From the NCBI GenBank assembly GCA_035760965.1, contig DASTRY010000103.1:1-18757 (forward strand): DNA of 18,757 nucleotides. Direction: 5' to 3'. Position numbers and translations under genes: made by a program. The notes beneath the pieces are model-generated. The model was given only the letters and a program-made list of their open reading frames with translations, was not told where the DNA came from and made no database searches. This document shows, in pieces, positions 1 to 7,529 of the stretch; positions within the stretch are counted from its first letter, which is position 1, and the number at the start of each line of letters is the position of its first letter. The DNA comes from JADGHX01 sp035760965. Its GTDB lineage: Bacteria > Pseudomonadota > Gammaproteobacteria > Steroidobacterales > Steroidobacteraceae.

Positions 1-1
1 C

Positions 2-466
2 CACGCGGACTGGGTGCGGCCCGGGCTCGCGTTGTACGGCGTCTCGCCGTTTGCCGATCAGACGGCGGCGCAACTGGGGCTCACGCCGGTCATGGCGCTC
101 GAGAGCACCGTCCTCACCGTGCGACGCGTGCCGAAGGGCGAGACCGTCGGTTATGGCGGCGTATGGCGCGCGCGGCGCGACTCGACGATCGCGATCGTTG
201 CCGCGGGTTACGGCGACGGCCTGCCGCGCAATCTTCCGAGCGATACGCCCGTGCTGATCGGCGGCCAGCGCGGCACGATTGCCGGCCGGGTGTCGATGGA
301 CATGATCGCCGTCGACGTGACGGACCTGCCGCCGCTGCACGTCGGCGATGCGGTCACGCTGTGGGGGGAGGGCTTACCCGTCGAGGAAATCGCCCGGCAT
401 GCCGGCACGATTCCTTACGAGCTGCTCTGCGGCGTGAGCCAGCGCGTTCCGCTGGAGCTGCGTTAG
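2..466 (+). CDS. alr: alanine racemase, C-terminal part (5' end outside window)
   Basis: PLP-dependent racemase that makes D-alanine for peptidoglycan. The reading frame is open from base 2 to the TAG at 464-466, giving about 154 C-terminal residues; the PLP-lysine domain lies upstream of the window. Seen here: the strand with RPGLALYG, the block AAGYGDGLPR whose Tyr is the second catalytic base of the family, the GRVSMDM motif of the C-terminal beta domain, and the usual ending near CGVSQRVP. No frameshift is visible. It converges on the FHA gene (68-bp gap). Family assignment is firm. Whether it is the biosynthetic or the catabolic isozyme cannot be told from this fragment. Confidence 0.95.
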   Translation, partial: HADWVRPGLALYGVSPFADQTAAQLGLTPVMALESTVLTVRRVPKGETVGYGGVWRARRDSTIAIVAAGYGDGLPRNLPSDTPVLIGGQRGTIAGRVSMDMIAVDVTDLPPLHVGDAVTLWGEGLPVEEIARHAGTIPYELLCGVSQRVPLELR

Positions 467-476
467 ACGCTTTCGA

Positions 477-501
477 CTCGCGCCTCGACGCTGCGCGCGA
501 G
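477..501. terminator. inverted repeat between convergent alr and FHA genes
   Basis: CTCGCGC at 477-483 pairs with GCGCGAG at 495-501, a perfect 7-bp stem with an 11-nt loop, 10 bp after the alr stop and before the FHA stop on the other strand. No T-tract follows on either strand, so a terminator role is only suggested by its position between convergent genes. Confidence 0.3.
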
Positions 502-534
502 CCGCGGCAGTCGGCGAAGCACGATGCCGCGGGA

Positions 535-1236
535 CTATGCGCCTTCGAAGAACCCCATCTTCACGCCGGCGAGCTGAATCACATCGTTGTCGGCGAGGCG
601 ACGCGCGGTGGCGCCGATCGGAGAACCGTTGAGCAGCGGGAAGTCGTTCTCCTTGCCGCTGTCGACGTGCACGATGAAGTAGCCGTCGGCGCGACGCGTG
701 ATCGCAGCGACCTGAACGCCGGGACGACCAAGCGTCGTCAGCGCCTTGTTCAAATCGAGCTCGCGCCCGGCAAACGCGCCGGACAACACTTGCAGCTTCG
801 CCTTCTTCAGCGCCGCCCCGCCATCGAGCGCCTTGCGCGCGCCCGTCGCGGACAGCGCCTGAGCATCGGCTGCCGCCGTGCGCAGCTTCTCGACCGGACG
901 GGCCGAGGGCTGGATCACCATCGTCTTCTCGAACTCGTCCTGCGCCTCGTCGTCCTCGACGAATCGCAGCTGGTGATGACCGACCGTCACGACATCGCCG
1001 TGCTGAAGCGCGTGCTTCTTGATGAGCTTGCCGTTGACGTACGTGCCGTTCGTGCTGTTCAGGTCCTCGAGAAACGAATCGTTGAGGATGTTGATGATGA
1101 GCGAGTGATGACCGCTCACCGCCGGGTTGTCGATGCGGATGTCATTGTCAGGGAGGCGCCCGATCGTGTAGCGCTCCTTGTTCATGTTGTATTCCGCCAT
1201 GACCTGGCTATCCAGGCTCAAGACCAACCTTGCCAT
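535..1236 (-). CDS. protein with two FHA (forkhead-associated) domains
   Basis: A 233-residue soluble protein. Residues 1-95 form a canonical FHA domain: GR at 26-27, SGHH at 41-44 and STNGTYVNG at 61-69, the residues that bind phosphothreonine. A linker at 96-145 contains EFEKTMVIQP with Thr105, reminiscent of the phosphorylated Thr segment ahead of the FHA domain in GarA/OdhI. Residues 146-233 look like a second FHA fold (LGR at 169-171, a late NG turn) but lack the S-x-x-H signature, so this domain may not bind phosphopeptide. The gene starts 18 bp after the PP2C stop codon, in the same operon. No Ser/Thr kinase is encoded in the window. Likely role, by inference: a phosphothreonine reader whose state is reset by the neighbouring phosphatase. 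Confidence 0.9.
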   Translation of the reverse strand: MARLVLSLDSQVMAEYNMNKERYTIGRLPDNDIRIDNPAVSGHHSLIINILNDSFLEDLNSTNGTYVNGKLIKKHALQHGDVVTVGHHQLRFVEDDEAQDEFEKTMVIQPSARPVEKLRTAAADAQALSATGARKALDGGAALKKAKLQVLSGAFAGRELDLNKALTTLGRPGVQVAAITRRADGYFIVHVDSGKENDFPLLNGSPIGATARRLADNDVIQLAGVKMGFFEGA

Positions 1237-1254
1237 TTGCTTGCCTCGCGCCTT

Positions 1255-2079
1255 TTACCCGAACCAGCGGAAAAGCTTGTCGAACACGCCCTTGTTCGCC
1301 GGAAACGAATCCAGCACCTGCGCCATGACGGCCGACACGTTATCGCGTCCGCCGTTGTCATTCGCCAATTGGATCAATTGTTTAGCGACTGTATCCAGAT
1401 TAGCACTAAAGGTGCTGATGGTTAAGTGAATGTCGTCGTCTTCCACCATGTCCGAGAGCCCATCAGAGCACAAAATGTACACGTCGCCCTTCTGGACCGG
1501 TGCTTCCTGGAGCTCGACTTCGACGTTCGGCTCGACGCCGAGCGCGCGTGTGACGTAGTTCTTGTTTGCGGCTCGCTGCGCCTCCTCGGCCGAGTAGAAG
1601 CCGCGGTCGACCAGCTCCTGCAGCAGCGAGTGATCCATCGTCACCTGCTCGAAGCGGCCATTGCGCAGCCGGTACATGCGCGAATCGCCGACGTGCGCCA
1701 CCGAGATCTTGTTGTCGAAGAAGAGGGCGGCGACGATCGTCGTGCCCATGCCTTCGCATTGCGGCTGGCTGCGCGCCGTCTGATAGATGATCTTGTTCGC
1801 GCGATGGATGGCGTCGCGCAGGATGATGCTCGGGCGTGACATGCCCGACTCGCGGTCGAGCACCGTCAGGTCCTCGCGCTCCACCTGCTCACGGATGAGG
1901 TTCAGCACGGTCTTGACGGCGATGCCGCTCGCCACCTCGCCCGCGTTGTAGCCACCCATCCCGTCGGCCAGCACGAGCAGACCGATGTCCGCATCGGTCG
2001 CAATGGTGTCTTCGTTGTGCTCGCGTACTTTGCCGGTGTCCGTGAGGCCGACGCAGCGGATCTTCGAACGCAACGTCAT
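1255..2079 (-). CDS. PP2C-family protein Ser/Thr phosphatase (Stp1/PrpC type)
   Basis: Metal-dependent protein phosphatase of 274 residues, the usual length for bacterial stand-alone PP2Cs. All core motifs are present: REHNED at 19-24, LADGMGGYNAGE at 37-48 (metal-binding Asp39), MGTT, VAHVGDSRMY, the block around MDHSLLQEL, LCSDGLSDMV, and GGRDNVS near the C-terminus. No membrane segment or extra domain. It is first in an operon with the FHA gene (18-bp gap), a pairing typical of Ser/Thr phosphosignalling modules in which kinase, phosphatase and FHA reader act together; the kinase is not in this window. A perfect CRP-type palindrome lies 39 bp upstream of its ATG, suggesting cAMP/CRP-family control. 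Confidence 0.95.
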   Translation of the reverse strand: MTLRSKIRCVGLTDTGKVREHNEDTIATDADIGLLVLADGMGGYNAGEVASGIAVKTVLNLIREQVEREDLTVLDRESGMSRPSIILRDAIHRANKIIYQTARSQPQCEGMGTTIVAALFFDNKISVAHVGDSRMYRLRNGRFEQVTMDHSLLQELVDRGFYSAEEAQRAANKNYVTRALGVEPNVEVELQEAPVQKGDVYILCSDGLSDMVEDDDIHLTISTFSANLDTVAKQLIQLANDNGGRDNVSAVMAQVLDSFPANKGVFDKLFRWFG

Positions 2080-2399
2080 CGGTCGCCCGACCCTCTATCG
2101 CGATGTCTGCCGAAAAATGTGAACGGATTCACAGGCACGACCGCTCGCACGCCAGCAAGGCGCGCGCGATGAGCCACGAGTTGTGTGCTGAAAATTGCCA
2201 CGCAGGATCCGAGGCCTAGCCTCTCGCTCCCCACCCCGTTCAGAGACCTTCTACGCTAGCATTGCCCCGCGACAGGTCCGAGTTGGCGTTCACAAACCCG
2301 TCATCGGCTGCGCAGTGTGCGAATCGTAGCCCAATTCGGGGCGTGTGAAGCAGTTCGCGCATCGCTCGAGTTTGAGACCCACGCACGTACAAAGGCGCC
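2080..2399. other. 320-bp divergent intergenic region, PP2C/radA
   Basis: Gene-free region between the divergent PP2C and radA genes. It holds the CRP-type palindrome (2118-2133) close to the PP2C gene and a small hairpin GAGGC-CTA-GCCTC at 2211-2223. I see no convincing -35/-10 pair for radA. The small frames here are shadows with no recognisable protein. Confidence 0.7.
2118..2133. promoter_or_regulatory. CRP/Clp/Vfr-type binding site
   Basis: TGTGA-ACGGAT-TCACA is a perfect match to the CRP core consensus TGTGA-N6-TCACA and is preceded by AAAAA. Its centre is about 46 bp upstream of the PP2C ATG and about 274 bp from the radA ATG, so the PP2C-FHA operon is the likely target. Activation or repression cannot be decided because the -10 is unclear (a weak candidate in the CGATAGAGGG stretch of the minus strand at 2091-2100). 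Confidence 0.65.
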
Positions 2400-3779
2400 A
2401 TGGCTCGATCCAGCCCGGTTTTCGTCTGTGCCGAATGCGCCGGCGAGACGCTCAAGTGGCAGGGGCAGTGCCCCCATTGCTCCGCATGGAACTCGCTCGA
2501 GCAGCGCGCCGCCGTGGCGCGCTCGGCCACGGCCGGGCCCGGCGGCCCGCGTGCGCTCCCTCGCGCTCTCGATAGCGATGCGACGGTGTCCGAGGCGCGG
2601 CTTGGCAGCGGCCAGGAGGAGCTCGACCGTGTGCTCGGAGGCGGCATCGTGCCGGGATCCGTCACGCTCCTGGGCGGCGATCCCGGGATCGGCAAGTCGA
2701 CACTCCTCCTTCAGGTGGCCGCGCACGTGGCCGGCACCCAGCGGGTGCTCTATGCCAGCGGCGAGGAATCTGTGGCGCAGGTCGGCGGGCGGGCCAAGCG
2801 GCTGGGCGTCGCGGCCGGCGGGCTCGAGGTGGTCACGGAGACGGACCTCGAGGCCATTCAGGCGTCCGCGATCGAGCGGAAGGTCGCGCTCGTCGTCATC
2901 GATTCCATCCAGACGATGCAGCTCGGCACCATTGCCGCCAGTGCCGGTGCCGTGACCCAGCTGCGGGAATGTACGGCTGCGCTCGTCCGGTTCGCCAAGT
3001 CCACCGGGACGGCGGTGATGCTCATCGGCCACGTGACCAAGGAAGGCGCCATCGCCGGGCCGCGTGTCCTCGAGCACCTCGTCGATACCGTCCTCTACTT
3101 CGAGAGCGAGGTGAGCAGTCGCTTTCGCATCGTGCGCGCGACCAAGAATCGATTTGGCGCGGTCAATGAGCTGGCGTTCTTCGCGATGACGGAGGCCGGG
3201 CTGCGGGAGATCCGCAACCCTTCCGCCATCTTTCTCGCACGCGCGCCGGAGCCCGCCGCCGGCAGCATCGTCACGGTGACGCGCGAGGGCGGGCGGCCGT
3301 TGCTGATCGAGCTGCAGGCGCTCGTCGATCGGATGCGATTTGGCGCGCCGCGGCGCATCGCGCAAGGGCTCGATGCGAATCGGGTGGCCATGCTGCTCGC
3401 CGTATTGAACCGGCACGCGGGTGTATCGCTTCAGGAACACGATGTCTTCGTGAACGTCGTCGGCGGCATGCAGATTTCGGAGACGGCGTGGGACTTGCCG
3501 GTCGTGCTGGCGCTGGCTTCGAGCTTGAAGGATCGGGCGCTCGATCAGGCGATCGTCGCGTTCGGTGAGCTCGGGCTGACGGGCGAAGTGCGACCCGTCG
3601 CTTACGGCGAGGAGCGCCTGAAGGAGGCGCAGAAGCAGGGCTTCAGGATCGCGCTCGTGCCCAAGGAGAATGCGCCTCGCAAGGCGCTCGATGGGCTGCG
3701 CGTCACCGCCGTGTCGCGGGTGGACGAGGCACTGAGAGCTGCGCTCGGCGGAGCGACCGATGCGGCCGGTGAGGGTTGA
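2400..3779 (+). CDS. radA: DNA repair protein RadA (Sms)
   Basis: RecA-like DnaB-type helicase involved in processing recombination intermediates. Full length at 459 residues, as in E. coli (460). Seen in order: an N-terminal zinc finger with Cys10, Cys13, Cys24 and Cys27; Walker A GGDPGIGKST at 92-101; Walker B LVVIDSIQ at 164-171; the RadA-specific KNRFG motif at 249-253; and a C-terminal Lon-protease-like domain (about 290-450) including FVNVVGGMQI. The ATG has an AAAGG about 7 nt upstream. It is divergent from the PP2C operon and converges on the CorB gene. Confidence 0.97.
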   Translation: MARSSPVFVCAECAGETLKWQGQCPHCSAWNSLEQRAAVARSATAGPGGPRALPRALDSDATVSEARLGSGQEELDRVLGGGIVPGSVTLLGGDPGIGKSTLLLQVAAHVAGTQRVLYASGEESVAQVGGRAKRLGVAAGGLEVVTETDLEAIQASAIERKVALVVIDSIQTMQLGTIAASAGAVTQLRECTAALVRFAKSTGTAVMLIGHVTKEGAIAGPRVLEHLVDTVLYFESEVSSRFRIVRATKNRFGAVNELAFFAMTEAGLREIRNPSAIFLARAPEPAAGSIVTVTREGGRPLLIELQALVDRMRFGAPRRIAQGLDANRVAMLLAVLNRHAGVSLQEHDVFVNVVGGMQISETAWDLPVVLALASSLKDRALDQAIVAFGELGLTGEVRPVAYGEERLKEAQKQGFRIALVPKENAPRKALDGLRVTAVSRVDEALRAALGGATDAAGEG

Positions 3780-3875
3780 AGGCGCCGCCCGGCGTGTCGC
3801 GCCGAAGATCGCGCGGTGGAAATGCTTCGAGCGAAGGGTGGGACTTCAGCTCACGCTGAACCGTGCTCACCCCCT

Positions 3876-3899
3876 GAAGCTCGCAACTGGCGGAGCTTC
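3876..3899. terminator. inverted repeat between convergent radA and corB-like genes
   Basis: GAAGCTC (3876-3882) and GAGCTTC (3893-3899) form a perfect 7-bp stem with a 10-nt loop, just before the end of the minus-strand gene. A second, 6-bp hairpin, TTCAGC-TCAC-GCTGAA, lies at 3845-3860. Neither has a T-tract. Position between two convergent genes suggests a bidirectional stop, but the evidence is weak. Confidence 0.35.
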
Positions 3900-3905
3900 T
3901 GCGAC

Positions 3906-5186
3906 TCACGCGGCCACCTTCGGGCTCATCACGTGCACGCGCACGGTCTTGATCGTGTTGTCACCCGTCTGCAGCACTTCGAACTGGTAGTCGCCCACGC
4001 GTAGCGTCGCGCCGGGCTCCGGGATCGTCTCGAGCCGCTCGAGCAGCAACCCGTTCAGCGTCTTCGGGCCGTCGGTCGGCAAGCTCCAGCCGAGCGCCCG
4101 ATTCAGCGCGCGGATCGTCGCGCTCGCATTCACGATGAAGACGCCCGGGCGCTCCGGATGAATGTCCTTGTGCGTGATGGTCGCGGGGTCCGTCGTGAAC
4201 TCGCCGACGATCTCCTCGAGGATGTCCTCGAGCGTGACGAGGCCCTCGATGTCGCCGTACTCGTTGACCACGAAGGCGAGCCGGCGCCGGTTGCGCTGGA
4301 AGTTCGCGAGCTGCACGTTGAGCGGCGTGCCCTCGGGTACGAAGTACGGTTCGCGGCTGCGCGCGATCTCGATCAGGCGCTCACGCGTCAGCGTGCCGCG
4401 CGCCAGCTCCTGCGCAACGCGCTTCATGTGCAAGATGCCGAGCAGGTTGTCGAGCTCCGTGTCGTAGACGGGTAGGCGCGTATGCGGCGTCTGCCGCAAC
4501 TGATCGAGCAGCTCTTCCCAGTTCTCGTCGATGTCGATGGCCGCGATCTCCTGCCGCGGAATCATGATGTCGTTCACCGTGACGCTGCCCAGATCGAGAA
4601 TCGACAGCAGCATCTGACGGTGACGCTGCGGAATCATCGGACCGGCTTCGGCGACGACGGTGCGCAGCTCCTCGGTACTGAGGTTCTGATCGCTGTGCAT
4701 TGCCTTCACGACGCCGAACAGGCGCAGGAAACCGTACGCCATCTTGTTCGTCACCCACAGGAGCGGTCGCGCCACGGTGACGAGCGCGCGGTAGATGTAC
4801 GACGACCTGAGCGCGACCGGCTCGGAATGCGCGGCGGCGTAGATCTTCGGCGCGAGCTCGCAAAAGACGATCATGACGACCGTGAGCAGGAAGCCGACGG
4901 CCGGCACCGCGTACGGATTGCCGGTCCGCTGCGCGAGGATCGTCGCGATGGCGGAGGCGAACACACTGGCGGCCGCGAGGATGACGAGGTTCGCGCCGAG
5001 CCAGTCGTCGGGCTTCTGCAGCAGCCGCTCGAGCAACTTGGCCGAGCGCTCGCCGTGTTGCGCCCGTGTCCGGATGCGATAGCGGTTCACCGACAACATG
5101 GCCACCTCGGTGCCCGAAGAGAATGCAATCACGGTGAGCAGCGCCAGCAGCGAAATCAGCAGGATCGTCGTCGGAGCGTCGTTCAA
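3906..5186 (-). CDS. CorB/HlyC/CorC-family membrane protein (CNNM, CBS pair, CorC_HlyC)
   Basis: Integral inner-membrane protein of the CNNM/CorB family, implicated in Mg2+/Co2+ transport or resistance. From the proposed start it has 426 residues: hydrophobic segments at about 7-25, 63-84, 95-115 and 130-155 (CNNM/DUF21 domain), a CBS pair at about 205-325 with VNDIMIPR, the HTRLPVYD segment and the NEYGDIEGLVTLEDILEEI segment, and a CorC_HlyC domain at about 335-420. Length and architecture match E. coli YfjD/CorB. I chose the TTG at 5186 because a GAGGA ribosome-binding site lies 7 nt upstream and the hydrophobic N-terminus then begins as in homologues. A longer ATG frame (from 5324) would add 46 residues of low-hydrophobicity sequence overlapping the ffh promoter. 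The transported ion is not visible from sequence. Confidence 0.92.
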   Translation of the reverse strand: MNDAPTTILLISLLALLTVIAFSSGTEVAMLSVNRYRIRTRAQHGERSAKLLERLLQKPDDWLGANLVILAAASVFASAIATILAQRTGNPYAVPAVGFLLTVVMIVFCELAPKIYAAAHSEPVALRSSYIYRALVTVARPLLWVTNKMAYGFLRLFGVVKAMHSDQNLSTEELRTVVAEAGPMIPQRHRQMLLSILDLGSVTVNDIMIPRQEIAAIDIDENWEELLDQLRQTPHTRLPVYDTELDNLLGILHMKRVAQELARGTLTRERLIEIARSREPYFVPEGTPLNVQLANFQRNRRRLAFVVNEYGDIEGLVTLEDILEEIVGEFTTDPATITHKDIHPERPGVFIVNASATIRALNRALGWSLPTDGPKTLNGLLLERLETIPEPGATLRVGDYQFEVLQTGDNTIKTVRVHVMSPKVAA

Positions 5187-5193
5187 GGCTTGG

Positions 5194-5198
5194 TCCTC
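5194..5198 (-). promoter_or_regulatory. ribosome-binding site that sets the TTG start of the CorB-like gene
   Basis: On the minus strand GAGGA sits 7 nt before TTG at 5186-5184. No comparable site precedes the farther upstream ATG at 5324. Confidence 0.65.
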
Positions 5199-5282
5199 GG
5201 TTCTTTGCGCGCCGCTCGTCGCGGCGGCCTCATCCCCCACCGCCAAGCATACGGCTCTCCCGCCGCGGCTGCCCGGACCCCC

Positions 5283-5288
5283 TATAAT
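5283..5288 (+). promoter_or_regulatory. -10 element of ffh promoter
   Basis: A perfect TATAAT followed by a GC-rich CGCCGC stretch, 51 bp before the ffh ATG, giving an expected leader of about 45 nt. No good -35 hexamer is visible at 16-18 bp (the area reads CCGCCG), so the promoter may depend on other contacts. Confidence 0.55.
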
Positions 5289-5339
5289 CGCCGCTCTTGT
5301 GCCCCCATTTCGGGCGCGTCGCATTCACCTGGATATCTG

Positions 5340-6698
5340 ATGTTCGAGAATCTCACGGCCCGGCTCGCGCGCACGGTGGAGAGCCTGCGCGGCAAAGGAC
5401 GCATCACCGAGGACAACGTCGGCGAGAGCTTGCGCGAGGTGCGCATGGCGCTGCTCGAAGCGGACGTCGCGCTGCCCGTCATCAAGACGTTCATCGAATC
5501 GGTGAAGACGAAGGCGCTCGGGATCGAGGTGGCGCAGAGCCTCACACCGGGCCAGGTTTTCATCGGCATCCTGCACCGTGAGCTCGTCGAGCTCATGGGC
5601 GGGCACGCCGAAGGGTTCAACCTGCGTGCGCAGCCGCCGATCGTCGTGCTGCTGGCCGGTCTGCAAGGTGCGGGCAAAACGACCACTGCGGCGAAGCTTG
5701 CGCGGTGGCTCATCGAGCGACACCGCAAGCGCGTGCTGCTGGTCAGCACGGACGTGCGGCGTCCGGCCGCGATCCTGCAGCTCGAGCGACTGGCCCAGCA
5801 GGTGGGTGCGGAGTTTTGGCGTGCGCCCGACGGTGTCGCACCTGCCGAGATTGCGCGGGGCGCAGTGGAGCAGGCGCGGCGTGTCGTGGCGGATGTGCTC
5901 ATCGTCGATACAGCCGGGCGCTTGCACGTCGACGAAGCGCTGATGAACGAAGTGCGTGAGATCGACGCGGCGGTGAAGCCGGCCGAGCGCCTGTTCGTCG
6001 TCGATTCGATGGCCGGGCAGGACGCCGTGAATTCCGCGCGCGCGTTCGCGAGTGCGCTCGACCTCACGGGTATCGTGCTCACGAAGGCCGACGGCGATGC
6101 GCGCGGCGGCGCGGCGCTCTCGGTACGGCAGATCACGGGCAAGCCGATCGTCTTCATCGGTGTCGGCGAGAAGACCGAGGCGCTCGAGCCGTTCGATCCG
6201 GAGCGCATGGCCTCGCGCATCCTCGGCATGGGCGATGTGGTCAGCCTGGTCGAGCAGGTGCAGCGGCAGGTCGACGTCAAGGAAGCGGAGCGGCTCGCCC
6301 AGAAGGTGATCAAGGGCAAGGGCTTCGACATGGGCGACCTGAAGGGGCAGCTCGAGCAGCTGCAGCAAATGGGCGGCGTCAGCGCGCTCATGGACAAGCT
6401 GCCGACGGCGGCCGCCTCGAAGGCGATGCCGGCGGACAGGGGCGACAAGGAGATTCGCCGGCAGATCGCGATCATCAATTCGATGACGCTCAAGGAGCGG
6501 CGCAACCCGGGGATCATCGACGGCTCGCGCCGGCGGCGCATCGCCGCGGGCTCCGGCGTGCAGGTTCAGGATGTGAACCGGCTGTTGAAGCAGTTTCTCG
6601 AGATGCAGCGGATGATGAAGAGCATGAAGGGCGGCAAGCTGCGCCGCATGCTCGGAGCGCTGAAGGGCGGCATGCCGCCGGGATTCCCGCGACAGTAA
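5340..6698 (+). CDS. ffh: signal recognition particle GTPase Ffh (SRP54)
   Basis: Binds 4.5S RNA and signal sequences of nascent membrane proteins and docks on FtsY. 452 residues from the ATG at 5340 (E. coli 453). Seen: N domain 1-95, G1 GLQGAGKTTTAAKLA starting at 107, STDVRRPAA around 136-144, G3 DTAGR at 190-194, G4 TKADGDARGG at 248-257, and the methionine-rich M domain from about 300 to 440 with the RNA-binding region around SGVQVQDVNRLLKQF. The frame is open far upstream because of high GC, but homology begins exactly at MFENLTARL. The ribosome-binding site is weak (CTGGA about 8 nt before ATG). The next gene is 548 bp away, so it is probably a separate transcription unit. Confidence 0.98.
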   Translation: MFENLTARLARTVESLRGKGRITEDNVGESLREVRMALLEADVALPVIKTFIESVKTKALGIEVAQSLTPGQVFIGILHRELVELMGGHAEGFNLRAQPPIVVLLAGLQGAGKTTTAAKLARWLIERHRKRVLLVSTDVRRPAAILQLERLAQQVGAEFWRAPDGVAPAEIARGAVEQARRVVADVLIVDTAGRLHVDEALMNEVREIDAAVKPAERLFVVDSMAGQDAVNSARAFASALDLTGIVLTKADGDARGGAALSVRQITGKPIVFIGVGEKTEALEPFDPERMASRILGMGDVVSLVEQVQRQVDVKEAERLAQKVIKGKGFDMGDLKGQLEQLQQMGGVSALMDKLPTAAASKAMPADRGDKEIRRQIAIINSMTLKERRNPGIIDGSRRRRIAAGSGVQVQDVNRLLKQFLEMQRMMKSMKGGKLRRMLGALKGGMPPGFPRQ

Positions 6699-6760
6699 GC
6701 GCAGCGTCGGACTGGCCACGCCGAGTCGACGGCCCGCGCGCGGCCAGGTGCGCGCCGCCG

Positions 6761-7119
6761 ATGTCCAGTGCCACGCCGCCGTCGCGTCCCGGCCCGTTCG
6801 CCGCTCATGTCCACTGTGACGCCGCCACCGGAGAGCACTAACCCGCTCGGTGCCGATGCCTGATGCTCCGCCCCCGCCGAGCCCCGACCGGTCGCCGCCC
6901 ATGTCCGCTGTGACGCCGCCACCGACAGCGCTACCAGCTCGCCCGACACACGCTGCGCCGCCACGAGCGCCGGACCGCTCGCCGATGCCGCTCTTTATGC
7001 GGCCGCCGAGGCCCGACCCGCTCGCCGCCGATCGCCGCTGCTACGCCGCCACTGGACCACTGCCCCGCTCGCAGCCGACCGCTCACCGGCGCGGCCTGCC
7101 GCGGGCCCGCTCACCGGCC
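6761..7119. repeat. degenerate tandem repeat, period about 46 bp, about eight units
   Basis: Units begin at about 6761, 6807, 6856, 6901, 6948, 6985, 7031 and 7078 (spacings 46, 49, 45, 47, 37, 46, 47). The clearest copies share ATGTCCNCTGTGACGCCGCC (6807 and 6901; 6761 is similar), followed by a variable part ending in a CCCGCTCGCCGCC-like block (for example 7016-7028). Unit lengths are mostly not multiples of three, so this is a non-coding minisatellite-like array rather than a repeated protein. The alignment was done by eye and the outer units are the least certain. Confidence 0.65.
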
Positions 7120-7180
7120 AAGGGGCGCCACCCCGCCCGGGAATTGCATTTCGGCTCTTCCGCCGAATCAATCATTTGCG

Positions 7181-7186
7181 TAGAAT
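7181..7186 (+). promoter_or_regulatory. -10 element of the rpsP operon promoter
   Basis: TAGAAT, with TG four bases before it, is followed by the GC-rich discriminator CCGCGCTCC and a T5G5 run. The predicted start near 7193 leaves a leader of about 54 nt. The -35 region at 17-bp spacing (TTCCGC) is poor. A GC-rich discriminator is typical of stringently controlled ribosomal promoters; that control is inferred. Confidence 0.5.
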
Positions 7187-7246
7187 CCGCGCTCCTTTTT
7201 GGGGGCCCGGACGATCCGCGCCTCACACCTCAGGAACTTGTACACG

Positions 7247-7501
7247 ATGGTTACTATTCGCCTCACCCGGCGCGGGGCTACGAATCAGCCCTTCTATCAC
7301 GTCGTCGTCACCGACAGCCGCAAGCGGCAGGGCGGCGCGAGCCTCGAGCAGGTGGGCTTTTTCAATCCGATCGCCCGCAAGGGTGAGCCGAAGCTGAAGC
7401 TCGATCTGGCGCGCATCGAATACTGGCTGGGCAAGGGTGCCCAGCAGTCGGATCGCGTGAAGGCGCTGGTACGCGACTACCGCAAGCAGGCCGCGGCCTG
7501 A
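7247..7501 (+). CDS. rpsP: 30S ribosomal protein S16
   Basis: Small-subunit protein of 84 residues (E. coli 82). It begins MVTIRLTRRGATNQPFYHVVV, the conserved N-terminus of the family, and includes the GFFNPIA block and the EYWLGKGAQQSDRVKALV segment. The ATG at 7247 is preceded by AGGAA at about 10 nt. An upstream in-frame start at 7199 would add 16 residues inside the leader and is rejected. First gene of the rpsP-rimM-trmD-rplS operon. Confidence 0.98.
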   Translation: MVTIRLTRRGATNQPFYHVVVTDSRKRQGGASLEQVGFFNPIARKGEPKLKLDLARIEYWLGKGAQQSDRVKALVRDYRKQAAA

Positions 7502-7518
7502 CGGCGACGCGCGCCGTC
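7500..7518 (+). other. hairpin overlapping the rpsP stop codon
   Basis: GACGGCG (7500-7506) and CGCCGTC (7512-7518) form a perfect 7-bp stem with a 5-nt loop; the stem starts at the second base of the rpsP TGA. No T-tract. It could be an attenuator, a processing site or a 3' stabiliser between S16 and RimM. Confidence 0.45.
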
Positions 7519-7529
7519 TGACTGCCGCG

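Larger units (their letters stand above)
6699..7246. other. 548-bp gene-free region between ffh and rpsP
   Basis: It contains an imperfect stem right after the ffh stop (6705-6712 with 6725-6731), then the degenerate tandem repeat (6761-7119), a small hairpin TTCGGC-TCTTCC-GCCGAA at 7150-7167, the rpsP -10 (7181-7186) and the rpsP leader. A proline-rich frame from 6850 runs through it and overlaps rpsP by 140 bp in another phase; I do not consider it a gene. Confidence 0.75.

Noticed and set aside
4482..5339. Long plus-strand frame that extends ffh upstream by 286 codons
   Set aside because: It is antisense to the CorB-like gene, Arg/His/Asp rich without motifs, and Ffh homology starts exactly at 5340.
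5325..6902. 525-codon minus-strand frame opposite ffh
   Set aside because: A high-GC antisense shadow; composition is Arg/His/Leu rich and no family is recognisable.
6699..7246. Possible 4.5S SRP RNA next to ffh
   Set aside because: I looked for the conserved SRP Alu/S-domain loop (GGAAGCAGCC-like) and found nothing resembling it.
6850..7386. Proline-rich 178-codon frame in the ffh-rpsP gap
   Set aside because: It reads through a repeat array whose units are mostly not multiples of three and overlaps rpsP by 140 bp in another phase.
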